64,000 nt of DNA from Diatrype stigma (lineage: Eukaryota > Ascomycota > Sordariomycetes > Xylariales > Diatrypaceae), in the NCBI GenBank assembly GCA_022225965.2, contig JAKJXP020000060.1:1-64000 (forward strand), read 5' to 3'. The notes under the pieces are model-generated. The model saw only the letters and a program-made list of their open reading frames with translations. It ran no database searches and was not told the DNA's origin. Shown here one piece after another: positions 47,429 to 57,631 of the stretch. How positions within the stretch are numbered: the first letter of the stretch is position 1; each line of letters begins with the position of its first letter. Both the position numbers and the translations under genes were made by a program.

Positions 47429-49123
47429 ATGCTCAGTGACAAGGAGTCGACCGACGCCAAAGACGGGCCCGTGGTCCAGTCGACGGCAGGCCAATCGGAC
47501 ACCGCGACCGGCGAATTCACCGAATCCAGGGAACATAGTACCAAACGCGGCTTGTCACCCCGCCATGCCCAGTTCATCGCGCTCGGCGGCGCCATCGGGA
47601 CCGGGCTGTTCGTCAGCTCCGGCAAGGTCCTGGCTGCCGCCGGCCCCGCCTTCCTCCTGAGCGCCTACGTGGTCATGTCGGCACTGATTTACCTCGTCCT
47701 GACGGCCGTCGCCGAGATGGCCGCCTACCTGCCGATCCCGGGCGGCACGATGAACTACTACGGGAGCCGCTACGTGTCGCGCAGCATGGGGTACATGATG
47801 GGCTGGCTGTACTTCTACTCGTTCGCCATCTTCATGCCCTTCGAGATCACGGCGTCCGCGACCGTCGTTCGGTACTGGCAGTCCTCGGAGGTGGTCCCCA
47901 CCTCCGCCCTGATCACCATCCTGCTCGCCCCGATCATCATTCTGAACTTCCTCCCCGTCAAGTACTACGGCGAGTCGGAGTTCTGGCTGGCCGGGCTGAA
48001 GGTCATTACCATCGTCGGCCTCCTCCTGCTCTCCTTCATTATATTCTGGGGTGGCGGACCGGACCACACGCGGCTGGGGTTCTGGTACTGGGTCGAGCCT
48101 GGCGCCACGAAGCCCATGATCGTCCCGGGAGGTGCCGGCAGGCTCGTGGCGTTCTTCTCGGCGTTGGTCACCAGTGTGCTGCCCTTTACCTTCACGCCGG
48201 AGATGGTAGTCGTCACGGCGGGAGAGATGCAGTCACCCCGGCGCAACATCCCGAGAGTCGCTCGGAACTTCTTCTGGAGGTTGATCGTATTCTACATCGG
48301 AGGCATGATCGCCATCTCGGTCATCTGCCCCTCGGACGCTCCCGAGCTAACGAGTGGGGGTTCGGGTGCCGGCTCCTCGCCGTGGGTTGTGGGCATCAAG
48401 AACGCCGGCATTGAAACACTTGACAGCATCGTAAACGCTGTCATTATCACCGCAGCCTGGTCGTCCGGTAACTCTTTCCTCTATCTGTCCAGTCGCTCGC
48501 TCTACTCTATGGCGCTGGAAGGAAACGCCCCTCGCATCTTCAAGCGGTGCACGAAAGATGGTGTCCCGATATACGCGGTCACAGCGAGCTCCCTGTTCGG
48601 TCTTCTAGCCTATATGAATGTCAACTCCTCGGCTGCGGACGTGTTCAACTGGCTTTTGAACCTCGTCAACAACGGAGGCTTCATCTCGTGGATCTGCTGC
48701 TCCATTATATATATCCGCTTCCACCGTGCTTCGAAGGTGCAAAACGTCGACGTGACGGTGCTGGCCTCGCGCTCGCCGCTGCAACCGATAGGGGCGTGGA
48801 TTACCCTGGGCATGTTCACACTGCTCTGCCTGCTGAACGGCTTCACCGTCTTCTTCCCTTCGGAATGGTCGACGGGCGACTTCTTCTCCGCCTATGTGGG
48901 CATCCCGTTATTTTCGATTATTTACCTAGTGCACCGCATGCTCAACCGGGACGAGCCTTGGGCCATTCCATTGCATCTGATAGATCTGCACAGCGGTCTG
49001 GCGGAGTTGGAAGCGGAGGAATCACAGGAACGAGAGAAGCCCCACAAGAGCGTGACTGGATGGATCAAGACAAATCTCTTCAAGCGTGCTCCCAAGGAAT
49101 CGGGCCCGAAGGAATCTACATAG
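47429..49123 (+). CDS. Amino-acid permease (yeast amino-acid transporter family, APC)
   Basis: The 564-residue single exon is a plasma-membrane H+/amino-acid symporter with about 12 hydrophobic segments. The first segment carries the family signature ALGGAIGTGLFVSSG; later conserved stretches include the region around IPGGTMNYYGSRYVSRSMGY and the GNSFLYLSSRSLYSMA segment. The first 45 residues are hydrophilic and Lys/Ser/Glu-rich, as in related permeases where this region takes ubiquitin. The C-terminal tail is charged. The substrate range is not predictable; a basic or neutral amino acid is possible. It is transcribed divergently from the ureohydrolase and sits upstream of a reductase gene on the same strand. 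Confidence 0.93.
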   Translation: MLSDKESTDAKDGPVVQSTAGQSDTATGEFTESREHSTKRGLSPRHAQFIALGGAIGTGLFVSSGKVLAAAGPAFLLSAYVVMSALIYLVLTAVAEMAAYLPIPGGTMNYYGSRYVSRSMGYMMGWLYFYSFAIFMPFEITASATVVRYWQSSEVVPTSALITILLAPIIILNFLPVKYYGESEFWLAGLKVITIVGLLLLSFIIFWGGGPDHTRLGFWYWVEPGATKPMIVPGGAGRLVAFFSALVTSVLPFTFTPEMVVVTAGEMQSPRRNIPRVARNFFWRLIVFYIGGMIAISVICPSDAPELTSGGSGAGSSPWVVGIKNAGIETLDSIVNAVIITAAWSSGNSFLYLSSRSLYSMALEGNAPRIFKRCTKDGVPIYAVTASSLFGLLAYMNVNSSAADVFNWLLNLVNNGGFISWICCSIIYIRFHRASKVQNVDVTVLASRSPLQPIGAWITLGMFTLLCLLNGFTVFFPSEWSTGDFFSAYVGIPLFSIIYLVHRMLNRDEPWAIPLHLIDLHSGLAELEAEESQEREKPHKSVTGWIKTNLFKRAPKESGPKEST

Positions 49124-49485
49124 TACTTATTAAATTAGTTAGCGTAACAGTACGTACATATCGCAATGCATTACAATACATAAATGGTCATAAATCAGGT
49201 TATCGTTCCATATAGTCGCGGTCTCTTTCCGTAGCTTACTACGTACATATGCAGTCCTACACATTTTCTAGAGGCGATGAATATGGAGATTACTGCCGGC
49301 ACTACTCTTTGGCGTAACAAGCTACGAATCCAATGTAATTGATCTATAGAAGTAGATAGTTAATCCTTAAGATAAGATCCCATGCTCCTTACATATTGTA
49401 TCGACTATCCGCTATTGGCTATTCGGTAACTATCTTACCACCAATCCTACTTTCCCGGCCTTGTCGTCCCTTGCGAAGTTTTGAG
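49124..49485. other. Spacer between permease and reductase genes
   Basis: About 0.36 kb with no gene; holds the permease 3' UTR and the reductase promoter. An in-frame ATG at 49396 could extend the next protein by 30 residues. Confidence 0.5.
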
Positions 49486-50534
49486 ATGTCGCAAAAGAGC
49501 AAAGTCCTTATCGTCGGCTGTGGTGCGGTGGGTACCATGTGCGCGTTTACCGTGCAGAAGTCGGGAACAGCGACCGTGACTGCTATACTCCGTTCCAACT
49601 TCGATGCCGTCAACGCTCAGGGGTTCTACATCGACAGTATCGACCATGGGACCATTTCGAACTGGAAGCCCCATAGCAGTATGACGCCAACTCCATGTTT
49701 TCCGGGTTCCCTCGTCATGCTATCTTGTCACTCACTCACTAACCGGAAATAGTTGTAAGGAATATCGAGGATGCTGTACAGCACGGGCCGTTCGATTTCG
49801 TCTTAGTGGCGATGAAGAACCTTCCCGACGTCTACTCCATCCCAGATATCATTCGGCCAGTCGTCACTCCAATCGTCACGTCGATCGTCCTGGTGCAGAA
49901 TGGCATAGCGATCGAGCAACCCTTTCTGGATGCGTTTCCCAAGAACACCTTACTATCAGGTGTCGCGATGATCGGGTGCGAGCTGAATGGCCGAGATGTT
50001 TTGCACAATGATCCCGACATCCTATATATTGCACCATTTTTGAACCCTCAACTACCAGAGGCAGATCAGCATGATGCATGCAGAAAGTTCGCTGGGATGT
50101 ACGAGTCGGGAGGTGCGAAATGCCCCGTTGTAGAGGACATCGTCTGGAGCAGGTGGCGCAAATTGGTCTGGAATGCCTCCTTCAACACAGTCTGTGCCCT
50201 GACGAACCTGGACTCTGGACGCGTGCAGGATGCCGGCTGCGTCGACACGCTGATCCGCCCGGCCATGGCAGAGATAGTGGCTATAGCCAAGGCCGCGAAC
50301 TACACGCTACCACCCGACATCCTAGATCAGATGGTCGCCTTCACCCCGAAGGAGGTGTATGCGAAGCCTAGCATGCAGGTGGACGCCATTAGGGGACGAC
50401 CTATGGAGATTGAAGTCATTCTGGGCAACCCGCTGCGAACGGCTGAGGAACTCGGCGTTGAGGCTCCAACACTCAGCATATTGTACAAGCTTCTCAAAGC
50501 GAGGCAGTGGGCTTTCCGAAACCTCCAGGGGTAA
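49486..50534 (+). CDS. Ketopantoate reductase family (ApbA/PanE) oxidoreductase
   Basis: Two exons (49486-49678, 49753-50534) join in phase to 324 aa. The N-terminus has a Rossmann NADPH site VLIVGCGAVGTMCAF, followed by the family motifs LVAMKNL and LVQNGIAIEQPF; the C-terminal helical domain carries WRKLVWNASFNTVCALTN with the conserved Lys-Asn pair. Proper PanE reduces 2-ketopantoate for vitamin B5 synthesis, but fungal genomes carry several paralogues acting on other 2-oxo acids. Given its place between a permease and an aldolase, a role in side-chain catabolism is more likely than pantothenate synthesis. I preferred the ATG at 49486 because it sits just before the Rossmann strand; an upstream in-frame ATG at 49396 is possible. 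Confidence 0.85.
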
Positions 50535-50762
50535 CATTGAATATCATTGAGTTCTTGGACCACCACGCGGCGGTCGGCGCATTAGTAGCAACCCCTTTAT
50601 TAGAGGCGTGAGGAACTATGATTTTGACCATTATCTTCGTCAACTAGGCTATATACTCTATAGCTAGTTGTGTGCTGTATGGGCTCTACGAGAAACGTAT
50701 ACACGGCTAAAGAATGTCTGCAATTGCTAGAGCAATAAAGTGTTGTATTAAGCGCTCCACAG
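50535..50762. other. Short spacer between convergent reductase and aldolase genes
   Basis: About 0.23 kb with no gene. Confidence 0.5.
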
Positions 50763-51838
50763 CTAAAGGAGAAAGTCTCCGCCTGATACCTTCAACTCGT
50801 ACTGGTAGTCTGGCTGGAACTCCAACCACATAGCCTCCGGCGTCGTCAACCTGTACGTATACTCGGCCTCCTGAGCCGGGCAGATGTGCTTCTGAATGCC
50901 CGACGCGACCGCCGCTTCGGCCAGGAGCTGGACGCGGCAGGAGTTCTCCATGAGGGTGAAGAGATAAGCGGCCTCATCGACCGTCTGACCCGTAGTCAGG
51001 AGCCCGTGGTTCTTGAGGATAGCGCACCTGTTGCCGCCCAATGCTCGGGCGATGGCCGTGCCCTCCGCCGACTCGAAGGCGATGCCGCCCCACGCATCGT
51101 AGACGGCGTGGTCGTTGTAGAAAGTACACGCATCCTGGTTGAGCATCTCCAGGGGGCGCCCGAAACATGACCACGCCTTGCCGTAAAGACTGTGGAAATG
51201 GCAGGCGGCGTTCACGTCGGGTCGCGCTTCATGGAGTGCTGCGTGGATGTTGAAACCAGCGTTGTTGATACAAGCCTGTGGTTGTAGGTGGAGTTAGCAA
51301 CATAAGAAGCCCAAGTTCATTTATCCGTATGTTATTTCTCATGAGCATACCCGATTGCCACCGATGATTTCACCTTTCATGTTGACCTGGACCAGGTCGC
51401 TAGCCTTCATAAGGCCGAAGTGATAAGCTAGTCTACACAAACATGGCCCGTAAGTATCACCAGCCATTATATGTGTTTGTCGAGCTTGAAGTCTGTCACT
51501 CACGGGTTAATCCAGAATGTGTGCGGGTCGACAGGGTCGCGGACCGAAATATGACCTGCGGTGCCTTCAAGATAGCCCTTCCGAGCTATAACTCTGAAGG
51601 CGCCAGCCATCCGTTCCAACACCCATTCTCGCTCCTCGTGAGGATCTGTGAATGTTGGGATTCCTTGTATAGGGGCACTTCGTCCGATCGTCGCCCCAGA
51701 TCCGTCGATCGTGGATAGACCATCCATGAAGGTATCATTTACCCGACGGCGCGGGGCTTGCAGAGAAACGCGGCCAACACCCCCCTCTGAAGCCAAGGGG
51801 CGAAGCTCCTCGGTGACCGTTGTTGTAGTGGTTGCCAT
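50763..51838 (-). CDS. Class II aldolase/adducin-domain protein
   Basis: Three exons (51838-51504, 51432-51351, 51275-50763) keep phase and give 309 aa. The zinc ligands expected in this fold are present: H165 and H167 (ACHFHSLYGK) and H229 (LKNHGLLTTG). Class II aldolases cleave or form carbon-carbon bonds of phosphorylated or hydroxy-carbonyl compounds; many fungal members have unknown substrates and some have no proven catalytic role. The first ~45 residues, including a Thr-rich start and PLASEGG, are likely disordered. It faces the dioxygenase gene across a 1.0-kb spacer and converges on the reductase gene. Confidence 0.88.
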
Positions 51839-52873
51839 GGTGACTAAGTCCTGACGATTTGCAGTATGTATGCACCGACTATTGAACGAAATCGTTACAA
51901 CTTGATTGAGGTCGTTAGAGGGCTCCTGGTATCTGACTTTGAAATTGGCGATTCTAACATGGCTTTCTTGGCTTCTATCAATGCAGTATGATTAAATATC
52001 ACACATGTATAACTGCCTCCTCTAGGTGGCGTTGTTTGACACACACACACACACTTACGTCTTCCTCGGGTCTAGACGCAGACCGAGCTGCTAATCGCCA
52101 TGAAACTTTAGGAGCCGGTGTTCACTTTGGTTCGGTTGATTCAGGAGAATCCGAGCTTCTAGCTTGAAATGTCTTTAGTTCTGAATCTCCGTAAATCGAT
52201 ACTGTTAGTCGATTTCCATGAGTGGGCCTTCTCGGAGTCTCTTGCCTCAAGTTTTCCATATAGTCGCACCCTTGCACTCTAAGATAGGAGTGATGGTGGC
52301 AAGGGGGCAGGCGATAAGCATTGACATTCAGTAAGGCCTTCATGTCACGCCTCATACTATTTGTATGGGGATTTACATCAAGGAACCATGCGAACTATGC
52401 AGCCGCCAACAGAAGATATTGCAGCCTACCTACTGTGAGTTGCTATTAGAATGCGATTTACACAACAGTTGGTTACTCGGAGTTTGGACTGTTATAGCTA
52501 GACAAGCAGGTTTCGTGGGAAGCAGGGTATCATCATTTTCATGCCACGACTTGGTCAACCCGAAAACCAATACCCGAAGAAACGGGACAAGCCGAGGCTG
52601 GAACACGCGATTGATATCCTATAGGGAAAGAAACTACACAAGTGGGGGTTCGCTTGTAGATTCTTAGTAGGCTTCGGCCATCCTTGCTCAGTACTGCGTA
52701 CCAGTCCGCGAATATATATCGTGGATGCATTCACCTGCTAGAACTATTTGACCTCTGGTTACCCCTTTAGATTCACAGTGCTAGGAAGCTACCGACTTGA
52801 TAACACCCCAAGAACAAAACGAAAGGAGACGACAGGTCGCCTCCAACTCCTCTATACCATATCATCAATAACC
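51839..52873. other. Divergent spacer between aldolase and dioxygenase genes
   Basis: One kilobase with no supportable gene. A short (CA)n run lies near 52040-52056. It should contain both promoters. An in-frame ATG at 52748 could add 42 residues to the dioxygenase, but its sequence looks untranslated. Confidence 0.5.
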
Positions 52874-52874
52874 A

Positions 52875-52914
<40 letters not shown>

Positions 52915-54061
52915 TATGATGGTGACGGCGACTGAGCCACGATGGGGCCACGGATTGGGCCTCTGCTCTGGTCAGAGAGAACCCGAATACGATGTCTTGA
53001 CCCCCTTCGAATCGATGCCCAAAGAGATCACCGGACGCACCGTCTGGACTAAAGAAGAGCTCGAGGCAGAGCCCGGCAGATGGCTCCGGCCCTTCTCCGA
53101 GGAAGAGGTCAAGGACATCGAGCATGCTATACAGAACGTAGAAACAGCCGGACTGCAGCTCGCCGAGGTGGATCGCGCCACATTCCAGCTCTCTGCTGCG
53201 CTGACGGTCGAACTCGACAAAGTCCGAGACGAGCTAATCAACGGGATTGGCTTTGTCGTCCTGCGCGGCCTGCCCGTGGAGAACTGGACGACGCGCCAGG
53301 CCTCGATCGCGTACCTAGGCATCGGCTCGTATATCGGGCGTCGCGTGAGCCAGAACGGGCTGGGCCACATGCTCGGCCACATCAAGGATCTGGCCGAGGG
53401 CAAGGAGGTGAACGGGGAGGGCCGGATCTACCGCACGCAGAAGGCGCAGACGTACCACACGGACGAGAGCGACATCGTCGGCCTGCTGTGCCTGCACCAG
53501 GCGATGGAGGGCGGGGAGTCGCAGGTGGTGTCGAGCCACCACATCTACAACGTGCTGCGGCGCGAGCGGCCGGACGTGCTGGCGCAGCTGTGCCGCCCGC
53601 ACTGGTTCTACGACCGCAAGGGGGAGACGAGCGCCGGCGAGCGCGACTGGATGCGCACCCCGGGCTACTACCACTACCGGGGCCGGCTCAGCATGAAGTG
53701 GGACTCGTACTACGTCGGCCGCCTGGAGCGCTTCTGGGAGAAGGATTTGATCCCGCGGTACGAAGAGGCCCAGCTCGAGGCCATCCGGGTCATGGAGGCC
53801 ATGTGCCGGCTCTTGTCCCTTGAGATGTCCCTGCGGAGGGGTGACGTCCAGTTCGTCACGAACACGCACAACCTCCACGCGCGGTCGGCCTACAAGGATG
53901 ATAACGACCCCGCGAAGAAGCGGTGGCTGCAGCGCCTGTGGCTAGCTACTTGTGAAGAGGAGGGCGGCTGGCCACTTCCGTTCGCTGATTCGAAGTATGT
54001 GAAAAGGGGTGGCGTCCAGGTCAACCAGACCCCTGAGTCGTATCCGCTGGAGGCAGAATAG
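52874..54061 (+). CDS. TauD/TfdA-type Fe(II)/2-oxoglutarate dioxygenase
   Basis: The 395-residue single exon is a cupin-fold oxygenase that couples oxidation of a substrate to conversion of 2-oxoglutarate into succinate. The iron-binding facial triad is complete: H195-x-D197 (TYHTDESD) and H335 (THNLHARSAY), with R337 positioned to bind 2-oxoglutarate. It matches the fungal TauD-like group; the substrate is unknown, and related enzymes hydroxylate amino acids, sulfonates or acids. The chosen ATG is followed by a (ACG)n run that encodes about 13 threonines. Its location beside an Arg81-type regulator suggests that it belongs to the same pathway as the reductase and aldolase. Confidence 0.88.
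52877..52915 (+). repeat. (ACG)n trinucleotide repeat encoding poly-Thr
   Basis: Twelve ACG codons and one ACT follow the start codon of the dioxygenase. The tract probably varies in length between strains. Confidence 0.95.
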
Positions 54062-54699
54062 GGGGGATAGAAGTGATTACGTACGTAGTAGCTACACTTA
54101 CTCGAACGGTTCATTCAATATATATACATTGATACATGTATCTGAGTACTTAAGAATATGTCGCGCATCTTGTGAGGTAATTGACAAATGCCCTTGAAGT
54201 GTCGTGCCACCAATGCTCGCGTCAAGGCCCAGGCGTTTGTCAAGACACAGATCGGCTCTAATACGAACCGGCCCAACGAACACCAAGACCCAAGACTGTG
54301 TGTCAATCCAAGCAAGGCAGCCGTTGATTGGCCACTATGTAAGGAACTGGTTCGCGATCTTGGTTGTTATCCGTAGTGGAGACTGCGGCGTCGGCGGTCA
54401 TTCCGACAGTCGGAATAGCCGCGATGCGTGGAGACGCGTAAGTCCCTACTCCTTACTCCTTCAATCTGTACTAGACTACTTATAACTAACAAGCAAGGCG
54501 ACTTTCTCATCACTCCAGGATTGAGACTGATGATGAATCATTAATGTATGCTGGAACCGATATGATTGTCCTGTTACTTGACGATGGAACTTGGGAGAAG
54601 AGCCGAAGGGATATCAAATGATCCAAATCAATCCTCGCTTGCTAGTTCCTGCTGCTATTCGCTATTCGCTATTTGCTATTCTTGAATGTTGATGCCAAC
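54062..54699. other. Spacer upstream of the Zn2Cys6 regulator
   Basis: No gene is supported in this 0.64 kb. Confidence 0.5.
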
Positions 54700-56928
54700 A
54701 TGGCAATGGCAAAACGGCCCATGACATTTACAGGGTGCGACGCACTGTTCCAATTCGATCCGATCCCAAATCGCTGTCCAGCACCGATACTAACTAAAAC
54801 CTGTCTCTTGCAGCTGCTGGACTTGTAAAAAGCGTAGAGTGAAGTGCGACGAGAAGCCCGTACAATGCGGCAATTGTTCAAGGCGCAACATCGCCTGTGG
54901 CGGTTATGGCATCAAGCTGCAGTGGATTTCTGATCCGCACTCGTCTCACCGTGAAAATCCCAGTGGCCAAGTGAAGGGAAGAATAAGGGTTGGTATGTGT
55001 CGCGTTGCAATAGACCCCCTGACTCCCGTCACATCAATCATCATGCATCTAGAGGATAACCAACCCCCTATTAGATTATGACACCGGCCCTACCTATGAG
55101 ATGAAAGAAATTGACGGCTTTCTCGCGTCGGTTGATGACGATGTTGTAGCTACAGATTCTTCAAGGCGGGGACCTTTCTGTGCCTTTCGAAGCTATAATA
55201 CCGAACATCAAGATGACTCCTATCCAAGTCCTGGTATCTCAACTGGATCAGGTGAGGTCAGTGACCTCGAGACTCCAGATTCCCCACAACATGTGATAGA
55301 TACCTTACAACTCTTCTTGTCTACGCCCCCCTGGCCGTGGGATGTAACTCTGCTGGACCCCGAACAGGAGCGGAGCCCCAAGGATATAATCATCACTGCA
55401 GATCAAGGTCGAGCAGGAAACGAAGAGCCTTCTAAAGGCCCAACGGATTCTCTACGGTGTATCCAGGACTCCCCGCGCGCAACCACGCAGCGAGACCTGC
55501 CATTAACTTCTAGAGATGTTGACCTTGATTGTGAACTCTCGCAGGTTCCGAGCCTCGGCTTGGTCCCAATGTGCCATCTGTGGATGAATCTCTCTGGCAA
55601 CTCTACCGTGGATTTGCTCATGCACCATTACGTAGTCCACGTCGCAGACCTTCTCCAACCTATACACCATCCTCGAAACCCGTATAGGAATATATATGTT
55701 CCAGCTGCACTGGAAGTCGCGTCTGACTTGGTAAGACCTTGCGGATCCAATGGGCAACTGAAGGTTCAATTGGTGTTATATCACGCTTTGCTAGCATCGT
55801 CTGCCTTTCACTTGGCCAGATGCGATCCGACGAAAGTAACTTATTATGATGTTGGAAATCAGCACCAGCGGCACGCTGTTCACTCTCTACAATCTGCCAT
55901 CGAAAGCTCACCCCCTGCAGACTACCAAGTCCTCCTCATGGCCATGCTTTCCTTGGTGACTGTCAATGTAAGTAGCGCCCTGGTAGCATCATAACTCCAG
56001 ACGCTTCTCGAGCTGAGTGATTCAAACATAGGTTATGTCTGGCGGCGGAGCCGACTTCGCGGTACATCTAGACGGAACAAAGGTTCTGCGGAGATCACGC
56101 CGGCGTTGGAGACTCATCAGTAACACAACCCAGCAGCTCCATGAGATCAGTGCCTTCTTATGCCTGTTGGCACGAACAACATCGCTCCAGCCCTCCCTTA
56201 CCCCCTGGCCTAGCGATACGTCGTACTTACCAGACAACGATACTCTACCGAACTACCGCTCTGGTTGCTGCTTCGAATACATGTACGGAATCACGTTCAC
56301 CATCGCAGAATCCATCCAAGAGACCTGCCGGCTATCCGAATACATCGCAAGGTACGAGGCCAGCTGCGAGGAGATCCCCGACACCCTCCTGCAGGCGTGC
56401 GAGATGCTCGGCGATCGGCTGCTCTCCTGGTCACTCTCGCTCGAGAAGGTGACATCCTTCCCAAGCGATAATACGAGCGGCAGCATGGGCGACGATGCGA
56501 AGATGCGGACCATCTTCAACCACCACGCCGGCGCCTGGCACATGGCCGCCCTCATCTACTACTACCAGTGCATCCAGAGGTTCCGCGTCGAGGACCTGCA
56601 GGAGGAAATCGGCTTCGTGGCCGAGCACATGCACGCCGTCGAGGACCTGAAGGCCGCGTGCCGGTCGGACCGGGCCCGGCGGATGGCGCCCATCACGTGG
56701 CCGGCATTCGTCGCGTCCTGCGATGCGGCCCAGGGTGGCCAGAACCGCGCAAGCTGGAGGCGCTGGTGGGAGCGCGTCCAGCAGTACAACATTGCGAACA
56801 TCCAGCGGCAGTGGGAGACGGTGCAGCAGATTTGGCGCAGGAAGGACGAGCTGGAAGAGACGGGGTGCGCCTCGCAAAGTTGGTTGCAGATATTTCACGA
56901 CTTGGAATTTCACCTGCTACTTATATAA
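54700..56928 (+). CDS. Zn2Cys6 transcription factor of the Arg81 type
   Basis: Four exons (54700-54734, 54814-54992, 55075-55967, 56032-56928) join in phase to 667 aa. The zinc cluster has perfect spacing, C13-x2-C16-x6-C23-x6-C30-x2-C33-x6-C40, and is followed directly by CGGYGIKLQW. That GCWTC start and CGGY-IKL-W end are characteristic of the Arg81/ArgRII subgroup, which regulates arginine metabolism in yeast. The first exon (11 codons and part of the twelfth) was found by matching phase to the cluster and is less certain than the rest. The C-terminal two thirds fit the fungal regulator middle region (fungal-trans-2 type) with an Arg-rich Trp-containing helix near the end. It is the likely regulator of the neighbouring enzymes. 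Target genes cannot be read from the sequence. Confidence 0.85.
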
Positions 56929-57631
56929 CTAATACTAATGCTATGCCGAGGAGATTGGTTTACCGGTGGATCTAATCATGATGCAGGCCGTTCACGAAAG
57001 ACCTGCTCATGTGCTTGGTTGGGAGCAGGCTGGCTTGGCTATGTACGGTTCATTTCATATGATCCTTCTCATTCTTAGATTCAACCTTTCACGGAAGGAG
57101 AACTATTCGTTAGGGCTAAGACCGGTGGTGAACACCTGCTTTTCCGCCCCTATTCCAGCATTATCAATACCTGTGGACGGCTTCTCAGCCCAGGGCTTCT
57201 TGTGCACGTTTTGCTGCTTGGTTTGTTTGGAAAGACCACTGTACGTGTTTGGACACCGACACTGGTCCGGCGGAGGCGGGGAAACCCGGTCCGAACTAAA
57301 AGCAAGAGAAGCTCGGCGGCGGACGGGGCTTAGACTAGATTCGGTAGTCCCCTCCGAAATAGCATCCGGCTAACTATCCCTTCTCGCGAACCACGCCCCG
57401 TCAACGTCGCACGTGCTTCATGGGCGTTCTCTTCGGGTTATTAGCTCATGTGTGTCTGGCCTTGGGAATTGATCGCGACCTAGGATCACATCAACACAGT
57501 CAAGTTAATATTCAGGTACTTCAAGTAGTTTCGGGGGGTCTCCTATTTTGATTCATTTTTCTCACGACCGCCTGCTTTACTTCCCTCTGTGTGCATTTCC
57601 TGTACGGTTTAGGCCAGCGCGTGTTGTAGTT
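56929..57631. other. Spacer with the phosphatase promoter
   Basis: No gene is supported. It contains a GCACGTGC E-box (listed separately) and GC-rich CGG-containing stretches at 57260-57330 that could be sites for Zn2Cys6 regulators. Confidence 0.5.
57410..57415. promoter_or_regulatory. CACGTG E-box upstream of the acid phosphatase
   Basis: The perfect palindrome CACGTG, flanked as GCACGTGC, lies 217 bp before the phosphatase start. This is the binding site of Pho4/NUC-1, the phosphate-starvation activator in fungi. One site is weak evidence on its own; its place before a phosphatase makes it plausible. Confidence 0.35.

Noticed and set aside
56966..57373. A 135-codon plus-strand frame between the regulator and the phosphatase
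   Set aside because: No domain; overlaps the likely phosphatase promoter and the regulator 3' UTR.
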